In this document: positions 34,137-44,940 of the stretch, piece by piece
Layout of the letters: each line of letters opens with the position of its first letter
How positions within the stretch are numbered: position 1 is the stretch's first letter
NCBI GenBank assembly: GCA_035235625.1
Contig: CP141147.1
Location: 27,200,756 to 27,264,755 of the forward strand
Source: Saururus chinensis
Taxonomy: Eukaryota > Streptophyta > Magnoliopsida > Piperales > Saururaceae
Reading direction: 5' to 3'
Length of the DNA: 64,000 nt
Program-made: the position numbers and the translations under genes
Notes under the pieces: model-generated
The model's database searches: none
Seen by the model: the letters and a program-made list of their open reading frames with translations, nothing else
What the model was told of the DNA's origin: nothing

Positions 34137-34767
34137 GGGAGTGTAACGCTCGAGATTTTTTATCCCTTTTTCTTAAAACTCATAGAAAAAAAAAATTTCC
34201 CCCATAAATCGGAGTCAAAACGACAAAAATCAAAACCTATATAAACAGTTTATAATTTTAAACATCATACGGTTAAACATCGTACTGTCAATTCAAATAT
34301 CCTCAGGCGCTACCCGAAAACACATGTACGAATAAATTTGCTATGATCATAGACTTTTAAATACAAATCACTCTCCCAGGCATCCCTGAGTACAAGTCCT
34401 ATAACAGTCCACAGACTCATCCAAATGAAAGTCCATAATAAACATCATGATGTCTCGTCTCACCCAATACAGGAGATCGTGGCACAAATAAACTCGCAGA
34501 GAGTCAAGCAGATACCTGAGTCAACGGGAATCAATCCATTGCTGAAACGAGCGTCCATCTCCAGGAGCTCTCCGCACAACCTGCAAAACCTCCCATACAA
34601 CGGGGCTAAAAGTAGTAGGGTGAGTATTTTCATACTCAGTAGGAAAATACCCAGTAGGGGAAATCCCAACGGTGAACTCCATAAGTTCATAATCACATGC
34701 GTCATGCAACTCAAACATGAAGCAGTCAACATAATATAATCATATCGTGCACATACACATACGATCA

Positions 34768-34910
34768 TATCAAAGGCACCATCGTGCCACAAACATACCG
34801 AAGGCACCATCGTGCCAACATCATAATATCCAATCAACTTACACAAACACCCTTATCCAGGGTCATACAAACTTACACAAATACCCTTATCCAGGGTCAT
34901 ACAAACTTAC
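34768..34910. repeat. Two short tandem repeats in LTR copy B
   Basis: 34768-34830 has two GGCACCATCGTGCC hairpin units (copy A has five). 34840-34910 has two 35-bp units containing ACCCTTATCCAGGGTCATAC (copy A has one). The TAAGGGT/ACCCTTA cores differ in number in opposite directions between the two copies. Confidence 0.8.
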
Positions 34911-35442
34911 TCGTACCGTCGTACGCTTACTCATACAACATACGCATACTTGTACGACCTTACTCGTACAATCGTATGCTTACTTATACAACTTACACAT
35001 ACATGTATGACCTTACTCGTACAATCAGACTCGTACGACCTCACTCGTAGAGTCTGCACGAAATCATACTTACTGTCTTACTCAGAAACATATTCTCACA
35101 ATCGTACACATACTCTTACAGTCGTGCTCCTCCACATACTCTTACAGTCCTGCTCATACACATACAGTCGTACTCACACTCATACAGTTGTACTCATACA
35201 CATACAGTCGTACACATATCAACGACCACTGAAGCTCATTACAACTAATAGGCTCCAGCGTCAAAAAGGAAAAGAATGCCACTGGGGCAACACCTTAACC
35301 TCCGGAGAGTGACTATACGTCATGGACTTTTCCGAAAGTAAGGCACACCAATGCTCATGGGGCACTGGATCAAACAGGTAAGAGTAGATCCATGATACTA
35401 CTTACCTGAGCGCGCAAACATAAACACCCACACATAAGGGGT

Positions 35443-35880
35443 CATATAGTTGCCCACCATAATGGGTCTTATAGTGCCATAGAATCACCCACCATAATGG
35501 GTCTTATAGTGCCAGAGAATTGCCCACCATAATGGGTCTTATAGTGCCAATGCCACTCTTGGGCAGAAAACATACAGTGCCACTCTTGGGTGGAAACATA
35601 CAGTGCCACTCTTGGGCAGAATCATACAACGCTCTCAACAAGCATCAAATGTCTGGGCTTACACAGCACACAGACCACATCAGAAATATACGTCGCTCTC
35701 AATATAGCATCAGACGTCTGGGCTTCATACAGCACGCAGACAAAGTCAGAAACGTACATCGCTCTCAACAGAGCATCAAGCGTCTAGGCTTATACAGCAC
35801 GCAGACCAAATCAAAACAACGTCGCTCTCAGCAGAGCATCAGATGTCTAGTGCCCTATACAGCACACAGACAACATCCCG
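35443..35880. repeat. Tandem arrays in LTR copy B (matching copy A 2506-2935)
   Basis: 35443-35560 repeats GCCCACCATAATGGGTCTTA three times. 35555-35630 repeats GTGCCACTCTTGGG three times. 35630-35880 has four ~63-bp units with AGCATCAnACGTCTGGGCTT-type cores. This is the inverted counterpart of the copy A arrays. Confidence 0.85.
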
Positions 35881-36609
35881 CAGGATAAACACCATGGCAA
35901 GACATGAGAAATGCTCGGCCGACTCACTAGTGGCCAGCTCAAACACGAAACTTAATCCGTCGAACCCTCAGGTCTCAAACTCACAACGCCATCATTAGCT
36001 ATGCTTATAATTCAAGTTTGAATTAAGTATATTATGCGGTACAATTATGCCACACAAACTCACAGTCCTCGACTGGTCAAACTGAAGCTGAGCCCGATCG
36101 AAACCCAAATTTGTCAGGGCAGTAGACTTCACTTACCCGTTCACATCATGGGCAAAACTCATCGTACAACCAACCCTTACAATCTTACATACTTCGCCAT
36201 CCATCTCATGGCCAAAACATCTTACACTGACATCCTCAAATAACGCTCCTCAGAGCCAACCCAGTTGTTGCCCTCTTACTTATATCTCACTTATTATACT
36301 TATTTTTCACTTCATAATCTGTACGTTATGCTTGTACAATAATGAACACTCTTACTGTCTGACAATCACCCAACATACAATCCACCCCAAACTGATCTAT
36401 TCTAATCCTTGACCGTCATACGCTTATCTTCTGTCATACGCTTACACAACCGTATCCAAATTCAGACAAAGCCTATGTTACCTCTTACTGTCCATCGCTC
36501 ATACCTCTGCCCACATACACTTACACATAACCATATCATAGGCAAAAAGCCATCATACATACGTATGTCTCACACATATGTACAACATACACATACGGTC
36601 ATACATACA

Positions 36610-36880
36610 TAACTTACAAACATGCACGCTAGCCATCACTAGCACATGCATACATCAAACGTACATGCTAGTCATCACTAGTACATGCACACACATTCAT
36701 ACATACTTCAAACATGCACGCTAGCCATCACTAGCACATGCATATTTCAAACGTACATGCTAGTCATCACTAGTACATGCACACACATTCATACATACTT
36801 CAAACATGCACGCTAGCCATCACTAGCACATGCATACATCAAACGTACATACTGACATATTTGCTAGCCATCGCCAGCGC
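36610..36880. repeat. GCTAGCCATCACTAGC tandem array in LTR copy B, 6 cores
   Basis: Cores of GCTAGCCATCACTAGC alternate with GCTAGTCATCACTAGT, about 40 and 51 bp apart, so the higher-order unit is about 91 bp and occurs about 2.5 times. Copy A carries only four cores, indicating expansion in this copy or loss in A. Confidence 0.85.
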
Positions 36881-38935
36881 ATACATAATCCACATCCATA
36901 AAACATGCATACATCTCATGCATATCAATCATACCATACAATCATGCTTACACGCACATCATGCAATCGGATCGTTACTTAACATCTAAGCATGGAATCA
37001 TACAATCCTAGCATGCTGCTACTCATTCAAAGCATGCTTCATGAATTTACGAGTTCAAAACTCCCCTACCTCGTAATCATGACGTTCGATGGCGAGCACA
37101 CAATAGTGGCGGCGTCGGCGGTGGAGTTGGCGGTCAAAATTGTTGCATGGATGAGAGAGCTGCTGTCCCGAGGGTTTTAGGATGCGCCGGAACTATACAC
37201 GGCCAAACAGGGTGTCAGAAATCAATGCGGTAAAACCCGCGATCCACGGTGGCACACTAGGGCGGCCGGGAGAAATATCGTGCCAACATAAGTGGCGGTG
37301 CGACCAAATGTTAAGGGTGTACACTCTAAAGATCGGCCAGTGGCTAAAACGTGCTCAGCCGGCCACAAGACGTCGAAATCAGCCGTGGACAGCACCCAAC
37401 GGCAATGATTTCGGTCAACAAATGCCCACATAAGGGCGGAGAGCGTGGGGCAACGCTCGAGAATCAAAGGAGAGGTGGAGGACAGCTCTAGTGGTCAACT
37501 CCACTCGGTGGCAAAGCCAACCATGGTTAGGCGGCACGAATGCAGCACCTAAACCCAGAAGTACACGCGTGGCTACATGCGCACATGGCCCAAAGGCGCT
37601 GGGGAGAGGGCTGAACGGAGACGACCCAAGGCCCACAAAAGCCAACAGGGCTAAGGCCCTTAGCTGTGGCCAATCTAAGCGGCGACATCGCCGATCGCCA
37701 CCCACAACCAATACTCATGGTGTGGGCGGCTGTGCATCTCGCACGGCAGAGAACAAGGGGAGGGTTCACGGTCGAGCAAAGGCTATGAGGCCGTCACTAG
37801 CCAAGGCCCGAGCAGGTGAACTCGTCCACCTTCTGCCAAGGTAAGACATATAAACTCTTGCCAAAGGCCGTCCGGTACCAATGGCGTAAATTGGGCAAGA
37901 GGGGTCAACGGGCAAACGTGCCGGTAAGATGGAACTAGCTGCGGCTACAGGCCGCAAGGCTGAACAAGGCCCAGAGGGGTGGCCCATTGGCATCACCGGG
38001 CTGGGGAGGAGCCGAACTAAGGTCCGCTAAATCAAATCCGGCATCCAACTCATAACGTCAGTCACAACGTCCAAAACTGACGTAGACCAAAAATAGGGGA
38101 CGACCGGAGAAAACCCATAAGGGCGGAGCGGCCATGGGGGCGGCGGCTAAATCGGGCATGGAGGTGTAGTCCACTGCCTTTGCCGGAGCAAGGCGAGGCT
38201 GGGGGAAGGCCGAATCGGCCACGAATCACCGCCGGTGGCCACTGTTTGCCCAAAACAGTGCGTCGGCGGAACAGTGAAAAAGGGAGGAGATGCCGGAACT
38301 GAGCGGGCTGGACGGAGGCAAAATTGGCCAGGGAGGGGTGGCTCAATCACTTCGCCGGACCAAGGCTGGGCCGGACGGAGCACAGCCGGCCTTGGCTCGC
38401 CGCCGGCGGCCCCAATTCGTCCAAAACAGAGTCCGGTGAAAACAGGGCAGTGGAGAGAAAGGGAGCGGGACGACGGAGCAGAGGCCGTCCGGGGCCGGGG
38501 GGAGTGTCCTCCCGCCGTCGCCGGCCCATGGCGGATCCGTGGGCGGCTAGCCGGCCCTCGCCGGCTCACGGCGGCAGCGGAACAGCACAAAACAGAAAAA
38601 GGTGGCTCACCGGGGGAGGAGGCAGCGCGGCCGGGGTAGTGGCCCCTCGGCGTCGCACCGCCGGGGCGGAGCCTGTGCGGCGGCCCTCTAGCCCACCGGC
38701 GGCCGGGCACGAGGGACCGACGAAAAGGGGGGGCGGCAGTACTGTTCACACATTCCTTCTGGATCGGGATCGCGATCCCGGTCCCTCTTTTTTATTTTCT
38801 TTTATTTATTTTTTTCCAAACGTACGCTCAACGCGCGTTAACCCACTGGTTACGCGTCGAACCTCCAAAATTTGCACCGTAAGTGTGCAGCGAGGCCCGT
38901 GGCCCACGACTAAGCCCCACACCTGACTCTACGGG

Positions 38936-38943
38936 TATAAATA
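38936..38943 (+). promoter_or_regulatory. Candidate TATA box of LTR copy B
   Basis: TATAAATA lies 113 bp before the LTR 3' end, just downstream of the GC-rich segment. This would put the retroelement transcription start very near the end of the LTR. Position-based inference. Confidence 0.5.
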
Positions 38944-39119
38944 TGGAGAAAATACACAAATCTACATACGCTAAAACGTCACATTTTCCTGCCGAAAATG
39001 ACCAAAAAAATGGTAGAAAAATCTCAGAAAATCGTAGAAAAATCAGGGACCTTACAGGGAGGAACTACAGTTGGCTACTAGCTCAACTAGCTCACACCAC
39101 AACTGAATGGGGGAAGTAT

Positions 39120-39313
39120 TTTTTATGCTATGCTCTGACAATGAGCCAAACGTGTAAGGAATGCATGTGGAGAGTTCATTTTTAATATTGATAGCACATA
39201 TGTTAGCACATGTTAGCGTAACATTAGAACAATTTGTGCTAACGTCTGTGTTGTCAATCTTAAAAATGAACACTCCGTATGTGCTCCTTATGTTCGGCTC
39301 ATGGTGAGTATGC
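39120..39313. mobile_element. Foldback element 1 (imperfect hairpin, ~70-nt arms)
   Basis: The arm 39141-39210 (ATGAGCCAAACGTG... through GAGTTCATTTTTAATATTG, ending GTTAGCACA) pairs with 39229-39302 (TGTGCTAACG... through CTTAAAAATGAAC, ending GGCTCAT). The loop is about 18 nt and pairing may extend to 39120/39313. No coding capacity. Target duplications are not clear. Confidence 0.7.
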
Positions 39314-39494
39314 TAGGCAAATTGGCTGGGGTGGGTTGGTTAAGTATCCTGCTGGTGCACAATATGCACCACCCATGGGTAGCGGAAATATGAATAATTA
39401 CTCTTGAATGAGTGGACCTCATGTGTAGGCCCCATACACTTGTGTGCAGGGACAAATCCATGCAGTAGGCAAAAGGGCTTCAATTTGGAGCTTT

Positions 39495-39725
39495 GTTAAG
39501 AAAAATAGTCCTATTTATATGAGCCCGGGCTTATATATGCTTACGTGAGCCCGGGCTTTAGGGGCCATCGGATTTATATCCGGCAGCCCATAACACTCAT
39601 GGTTACTTATAGATATTTAAACCCATGAGTATTATGGGCCGCCAGATGTAAATCTGACGGCCCATAGAGCCTAGGCTCACATAGGTTCATATGAGCCCGA
39701 GCTCATATAAACTTTTTTCTAAGAA
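39495..39725. mobile_element. Foldback element 2 (GAGCCCGGGCT arms, ~230 bp)
   Basis: The left arm (TTATATGAGCCCGGGCTTAT... to GGCAGCCCATAACACTCATG) is complementary with mismatches to the right arm (CATGAGTATTATGGGCCGCC... to GAGCTCATATAAACTTTTTT). GAGCCCGGGCT occurs twice in the left arm. Near-full-length pairing around a short centre near 39610 marks a MITE or foldback transposon. Confidence 0.82.
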
Positions 39726-39740
39726 AAATATTTGAAAGAC

Positions 39741-39868
39741 GTGAAGATTTACACATCAAAACTCCACTTCATCATTTTCACACCATTGATAAGTGGGGTC
39801 ACTTTTATGAGCCCCACTCATTAATGGTGTAAGAATGAAAAAGTAGAATTTAATGTGTGAATCTTCAC
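39741..39868. mobile_element. Foldback element 3 (128-bp near-perfect palindrome)
   Basis: GTGAAGATTTACACATCAAA at the left end pairs with the right end (read inverted GTGAAGATTCACACATTAAA). Pairing continues through TTCACACCATTGATAAGTGG to the centre near 39805. It starts 16 bp after foldback element 2. Non-coding. Confidence 0.85.
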
Positions 39869-40063
39869 ATCACAATAGCATTACTCTTTTGTTAATACAT
39901 CTCCTTATATATGTTTCTTGGGTTGGGCCAGGGAAAGAAATTAGTTAACTAAACTACCCCCATCTCAAAATCCATCGACCCCTCTTGGGTCGGGTCAAAT
40001 TATTTACTTCCAATAATTTGACCTAATAATTATATACTCCCATTGAATCCTTAGAAAATAGCC

Positions 40064-40217
40064 TATTTGTCCAATAAAAGCATACCCCATGTATGGTTTT
40101 GTTGAAATATTCTAGTGTAAATAAATACACAAACGTACAATTTTGTTGGACAAATTCTTATGTAGGGTTATCAACACCAATTGAAAAACAATGATTTTCC
40201 AAAATAACAACGATTAC
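40064..40217. mobile_element. MITE-like repeat, copy 2 (pair with 29651-29803)
   Basis: It is collinear with the copy at 29651: TATTTGTCCAATAAAAGCAT, then ATTTTGTTGGACAAATTCTT, then AGGGTTATCAACACCAATTG. The two copies are direct and about 10.4 kb apart. Confidence 0.6.
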
Positions 40218-40266
40218 CTGCTCTTTGAAATTATTTTTTTAATTTGGATTCTTTTGAAAATTTCAC

Positions 40267-40506
40267 TTGCATGAGATTTACATGCTCTTCCCCTTGGATT
40301 TTCTTCAGCAGGTGCATGCGCACCAAAGCAGATCAAAGTGTCATGTCCTCTTTGCTTCATTTGGAAAATGTGTCCTCCTTACGAATGAGAAATATGTCCA
40401 ATCAATCGCGTTTGACACACCATTCCTTGAAACAACCCTTCAAGTGAAACCCACGTACAACTTCTTTCATGAGAAACTGATTGCCAGGTCTCTGCTCTCT
40501 ACTTAG
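40267..40506 (+). other. Coding-like exon fragment, unrecognised
   Basis: An 80-codon open frame of ordinary protein composition: CHVLFASFGKCVLLTNEKY, then QSIAFDTPFLETTLQV, then NFFHEKLIARSLLST and a stop. A plausible splice acceptor (TTTTCTTCAG at 40300-40309) precedes CAGGTGCATG, so the coding part may start at 40310 as a last exon. I cannot assign a family and see no matching upstream exon. It lies 410 bp from the convergent PSF3 stop codon. Confidence 0.35.
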
Positions 40507-40915
40507 CCAAGCGTCATTGTTGACGAATAATAAATTACTCTTTCCTTCCTACTATAGTAGTCCGCATACGAATTCCAAAATGAACTCAATTTAGATCGGT
40601 TTGGAACTCTCATTTGAACAAATAATGTGGGACAGAGAGAACACAAAGTTTTTATCATGGCATTCACTGCAACCTATATTGTGTACTGAATACAGTTGTG
40701 TACTTGAAGACAGTATCCATCGGTCAATTAAATATACTACATTTTTAATGTTTTAAGTGCTATTGATCTTGTATAAATTAATGTTGTGCAGTTAATACAG
40801 GTACATGGATGCAATAGACCCAATCTTTTCTAGACTCTATATTAGGAGCATTATATAAGTGGTTGCTTTCATGTATGCCACGATATATAGTAGCTCGGTT
40901 ACGAGATCAAAGGGA

Positions 40916-42094
40916 TCACAGAGCCGGTTCATGCAATTGCCCAATTGTTTTCCTCTTCCTGCCAAGAACAGTTGCCTTCTCCAATCGTGACCCACCTAGT
41001 CGCCATGTCTTATATGACACCATTGAAGATTGAGCTACCTCAAACACTTGCAAGGCAAAAATGAACAAGAGAATATTCTTTCAATTATCCCAAAATGGAA
41101 GCTGAAAAAATGTCATTGATAAATGGTATAACTCACTAGAAATCTTACACTGAGATTCCTCCTTTGTAAGAAGTGGCAAAAATTTAGGAGGAGAAGAAAA
41201 TGAAGCATCGTGTGCTTTGCTCAGTGCTTCCTTGTATCTACCCGTAAAAAGTGTACACGAGGAAGGTTCCAATGCTTCTGTCACCAAGTCTGCCAAACAC
41301 GGTACATGGTTATTTTTGTGCAACTGATAGGTTCCTTCATAGGGATAATGAAATAGAAAAATAAGATATAATAGTGGCTGAGAAAGACAAAGAAGACCAC
41401 TAGCATCAAAGTCTGCCGCTACAGAAAGATACGGAAAGATGAAAACAAATGTCCAAGTACAGTGAAAACATACAGCGGGGCAACTTTACATCCTAATTCG
41501 TAGAAGTATGGGCATCTGCTTCTTAGGTCCACACAGGAAGCATCAGCCTGGACTTCCTTCCATGTCCTGGACAAAAGAACCCTCTTTAGCATACAACAAG
41601 ATACAGCATTTACTAATAAATTTGAGAACTATTCAGAAAATTCAACTATATATCCTGTTTTTCAAAACATCTTCAAAAAAACACATGAGGATCTAAAGCT
41701 TTACTTTTGACTAAAACAGGGAGGCACGTTGATTGAAACCGCTTGTCTTAAATATAACTCTTGAGCAAGCCAGAACGGCATATCTACTTTTGCTCCTTGT
41801 TCGATCTAAGAACCAGCACAGCTGAGATCAACGGCTTATAATGATCTTAATTTATACGAGGTCCAATAGAGCTTACCGTGTTTGTTTCAGAGCCAAGATC
41901 AAGAAAACCAACTCCATTTGCTGCTACCTTAAAAACAACAGAAAGAAGCGGCATGCCAAGCATAAAAACTGTTAACAGGATTCAACAATCAAAATTTAGA
42001 AGTTGCAATGAATGAAACGCCAGCAGAATGAAAAACATAAAATCTTAACCTCTTTCTCCATCAAAATGTCATCTATATCATAATAACTTGCCAT
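40916..42094 (-). CDS. PSF3: PSF3, GINS complex subunit 3 (6 exons, with two apparent lesions)
   Basis: Exons on the minus strand: 42050-42094 (MASYYDIDDILMEKE), 41877-41948 (LLSVVFKVAANGVGFLDLG), 41705-41805 (EQGAKVDMPFWLAQELYLRQ, VPPCF), 41474-41566 (ADASCVDLRSRCPYFYELGC), 41149-41289 (LGDRSIGTFLV, RYKEALSKAH, LLTKEES) and 40916-41046 (VAQSSMVSYKTWRLGG, VLGRKRK). Phases fit throughout, giving about 193 residues, as expected for plant PSF3. PSF3 is part of GINS (SLD5-PSF1-PSF2-PSF3), which with CDC45 and MCM2-7 forms the replicative helicase in the nucleus. Two defects are visible. The phase-consistent start of exon 2 is preceded by CG (41950-41949) instead of AG. In exon 5, five T residues (plus-strand aaaaa near 41247) where four keep the frame give a +1 shift and an early stop. 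Either this is a pseudogene or the assembly has errors. A rescue through a weak donor (TTTTAT|GTTTTT) and the AACAG acceptor upstream of exon 2 is possible for the first only. Confidence 0.9.
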
Positions 42095-43740
42095 TCTTGC
42101 CAAAAGAAAGCTTCCTTACTTACGTCACGCTATGCCTTTATTCGATTAACCTATGAATACATGCAAGAAGTAAGAAGGAGAAGCAAATTTCTCCCATCAA
42201 TGGCGACTGTTTCTAAAATTTAAATCATTGTAGAGTATTGGAGATATTCCAAAACCTATATAAATTGTCCCGAAAATTAGGAGTCTGATCTGTCGTAGCT
42301 TATGCTAATATTATCCAACAAACTTTCAGCAAAAAGAGGGTATCCTAAGCAATTGCAAAGAGACTAGCAAGCCATTTTTACATAACTACTTTATGACACT
42401 ACTCCAAGTAGAAGAAGCATCACGGATGTAGACATAGAAGATAAGTTCAAAGAAAAGAAAAGTCAAGCCAATTCTATTTCATTATGGATGAACGATTCTC
42501 GTGGGCAAGGAAGCATACATTACTAAGAAGCACTCGAATGGCCAACACCCATGTAACTATTCAGTAATAATGCTTGCTTGCTTGCATAACACTTAACAAT
42601 GGGCGCTTTAATCCATCGCCAGTAAAACATGATATCATATGCTTGATTATGATAAAATGCCTAGTCAGTAGTCATTTAAATTATTGTCAGTAAAACACAT
42701 ATTGTGTTGAAACAAACAGTAGGATTGCATTTACCAAGTTACACGGCAATTTAATATTCTCCGAAGCTCTGATCTATAAATGAATTACTGATAAAAAAAC
42801 TCAATGAAATAGTATAAAGGGGCAATAGAAGGGTGTAAAGCAGCAAGTTACAACCAACATCAATTACATAATTTGATCAAGCCAAGAGATATCTGCTCAA
42901 TTAATAATTAAAGCAGATCAATAAAACTTTAGAACTTCTAGCCCTTCTAATTCAAAGTTATTATTATCCACAATTCACAACCACGCCATACATATAAACG
43001 AGCTCAAACTCTTACATCCTAAAAAAGGCTTGGGAAACCATTCTGTTCAGGCTTGCAAATGACAAGAGGCATTTCACTCCACACAACTCAAAAAATCTAC
43101 AACCGGTTTCAAAAAGAAAGAAAGACAAAAAAAATGCGGCAATAACAATAACACTGGGTCTAGCACAATCAATAAATTAACTTGTTACAGACAGATAAAA
43201 AGGGGTTAAAATAATTAACAGATATTATAAATAATTGGACAAAGAAGATAATAATAATAATACACAGAAAAGGCGAAGGACTAGAGACTTCAGCGACTGG
43301 TTCCATCGTTGGGCGAAGCGACAAGATGATTTAGAAAGGAGATGGCGGGAATGTGAATTTCGATATACCTGAAAGCTGGAACCTTCGCCGTTGCATAGAC
43401 TGGAAGCCTGCTGGGAAAGGGCAACGACAAAGCAAAAGGAACCAGGAAGATCATTTCTATCCAGGACACATTTATGGAAATGAGAAGGAGAGACGCTGAA
43501 GGCTGAAACTTAGCAGTTCCAGAGATGGAACCGGCCGTGGCAGGTCTGAATGCTGAAGCTTTGCCCAGGTCCAGAGATAGAGCCGCTGAGCAAGGGGCTC
43601 TCGAGTTGCAGGGGAGGGGAGACGGCGAGACGGCAGGAGGCGAGATAGGATGGCTGCCAGTTGTTGTTACACGGTCTGGAGTCTGACGTCTGAAGTACAG
43701 CTTAATGCCGGGCTCAAATTCCGTTCGGTTAAAAACTCAA
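42095..43740 (-). promoter_or_regulatory. PSF3 upstream region with candidate 5' UTR exon
   Basis: AG directly before the AATGGC start context (TTTTGGCAAG|AATGGC) is a good acceptor. A CAG|GTATAT donor lies at 43369/43368. The GC-richer segment 43370-43650 could therefore be a non-coding first exon spliced over a 1.27-kb leader intron. No TATA box was identified. The 42.1-43.3 kb stretch has no coding signal. Confidence 0.35.
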
Positions 43741-44301
43741 AACTCGACTAAGCTCAAGCTTAAAAATATATTATAGCAATTTGAATGTGTTGAACTCGAA
43801 TCTCATTTATAATTAAAATTATTTTTTTATAAAAATTTATATTAATTTAAGAAAAGCACACTATCATTATAAATATAAAAAATATTATAATAAATATAAT
43901 TTTATTTTATTAAAATTGTAAATATTATTGCAAAATTTATGGTTAAAATAAAAGTCAATAAATACCCATTAAAAAATTTTATTTATCATCAAAAAATTAA
44001 CTAATGTCATTCAAATATTCCCTATAATAAATATAATTATATAAATAATATTAAAAATAATAATTACTAAAATAACATAAAAAGAAAGATATTTACTAAT
44101 ATGGTTTTTTTTTTGCGAGCATCTTAGTGACTTTTTTTTAATTTATTTTAATTTCATTCTTAAAAAAGAAAAATTTATTATAATATACTAATTTGTGATT
44201 TAAAGGACAAAATTAATATAATTTCGTGATTTTAAAAGATAAAATCAATGCAATGTATTGATTTTGTCATTTAGAAAGATAAAATCAATAATAAAATAAT
44301 T

Positions 44302-44660
44302 TTGTCATCTCTTCTCTCTATTATCTCTTCAGTCTCTCTCTCTCTCTCCTCTCTCTCTTCACTTTCTTCTCTCTCTATTCACTCTCTCTCTCTCTTTCTC
44401 TCTCTCCTCTCTCTATTCGCTCTCTCTTCTCTCTCTATCCATTCTCTCTTTCTTTCAGCTATATCTCTCTCTCTCCTCTTTCTCTCTCTTCACACACTCT
44501 CTCTATTCACTATCTCCTCTCTATATTTCTATTCACTCTCTCTTCTCTCTCTTGGTTATCTCTCTTATTCTCTCTCTTCACTCCTTTTCTACACTTTCTC
44601 TTTTCTTTGTTATCTCTTCTTTCTCTTTCTCTCTCCTTATCTCTCTCTTATGTGCGTGAC
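44302..44660. repeat. CT-rich microsatellite
   Basis: About 360 bp of imperfect (TC)n/CTCTCT. It generates a spurious Ser/Leu-only plus-strand frame. Its AG-rich counterpart is at 44825-44940. Confidence 0.9.
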
Positions 44661-44824
44661 GTGAGCCCTACCTCTTAGAAATGGGGAGAAAGTAGAAAAT
44701 TTTAATTAAATTTTTTCTTATTTATATATTATATATTAAAATAATAAATTTAAAATAAAATATAATGTATTTGTGAATGACGAAAAATAATATTTTTTAA
44801 AATTTTTCATGATTTTATCCTTTA

Positions 44825-44940
44825 GAAGAGAGAAGAGAGAAAAGAAAAAGAGGAGAGAGAGAAGAGAGATAATTGAAAGAGAGAGGAGAGAGAGAGAGTG
44901 AATAGATAGTGGAGTGAGAGAGGAGAGAGAAAATAAAGAA
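44825..44940. repeat. AG-rich tract, inverted counterpart of the CT tract
   Basis: GAGAGAGA/AGAGGAGAGAG tract of about 115 bp, opposite in strand sense to 44302-44660. Together they can form a long imperfect stem. Confidence 0.85.

Larger units (their letters stand above)
34142..39056 (+). mobile_element. Complete solo LTR, copy B, 4915 bp
   Basis: It starts TGTAACGCTCGAGATT and ends CAGGGACCTTACA, with an exact 5-bp duplication, gggag, at 34137-34141 and 39057-39061. It is collinear with copy A in the opposite orientation. Order from the 5' end: AT-rich start, GAGTATTTTCATACTCAGTA palindrome (34623-34642), tandem arrays (34768-35880), the GGTAAG...CTTACC block (35379-35408), a GCTAG array (36610-36880), a 1.7-kb GC-rich segment (37080-38750), and a TATA box near 38936. 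There is no gag-pol, primer-binding site or polypurine tract. At 4.9 kb it is exceptionally long for one LTR. The GC-rich frames inside (for example 38147-38749 and 38324-38926) are composition artefacts. Confidence 0.93.

Noticed and set aside
36610..36880. Evenly spaced short repeats considered as a CRISPR-like array
   Set aside because: Plant nuclear LTR minisatellite; units are 40/51 bp with degenerate, non-unique spacers.
38147..38926. Two overlapping 200-codon frames on opposite strands in LTR copy B
   Set aside because: High-GC shadow frames (Pro/Arg/Gly-rich) in the LTR; no domain, and not preserved in copy A.
44302..44664. 120-codon Ser/Leu-only plus frame
   Set aside because: Pure translation of the CT microsatellite.
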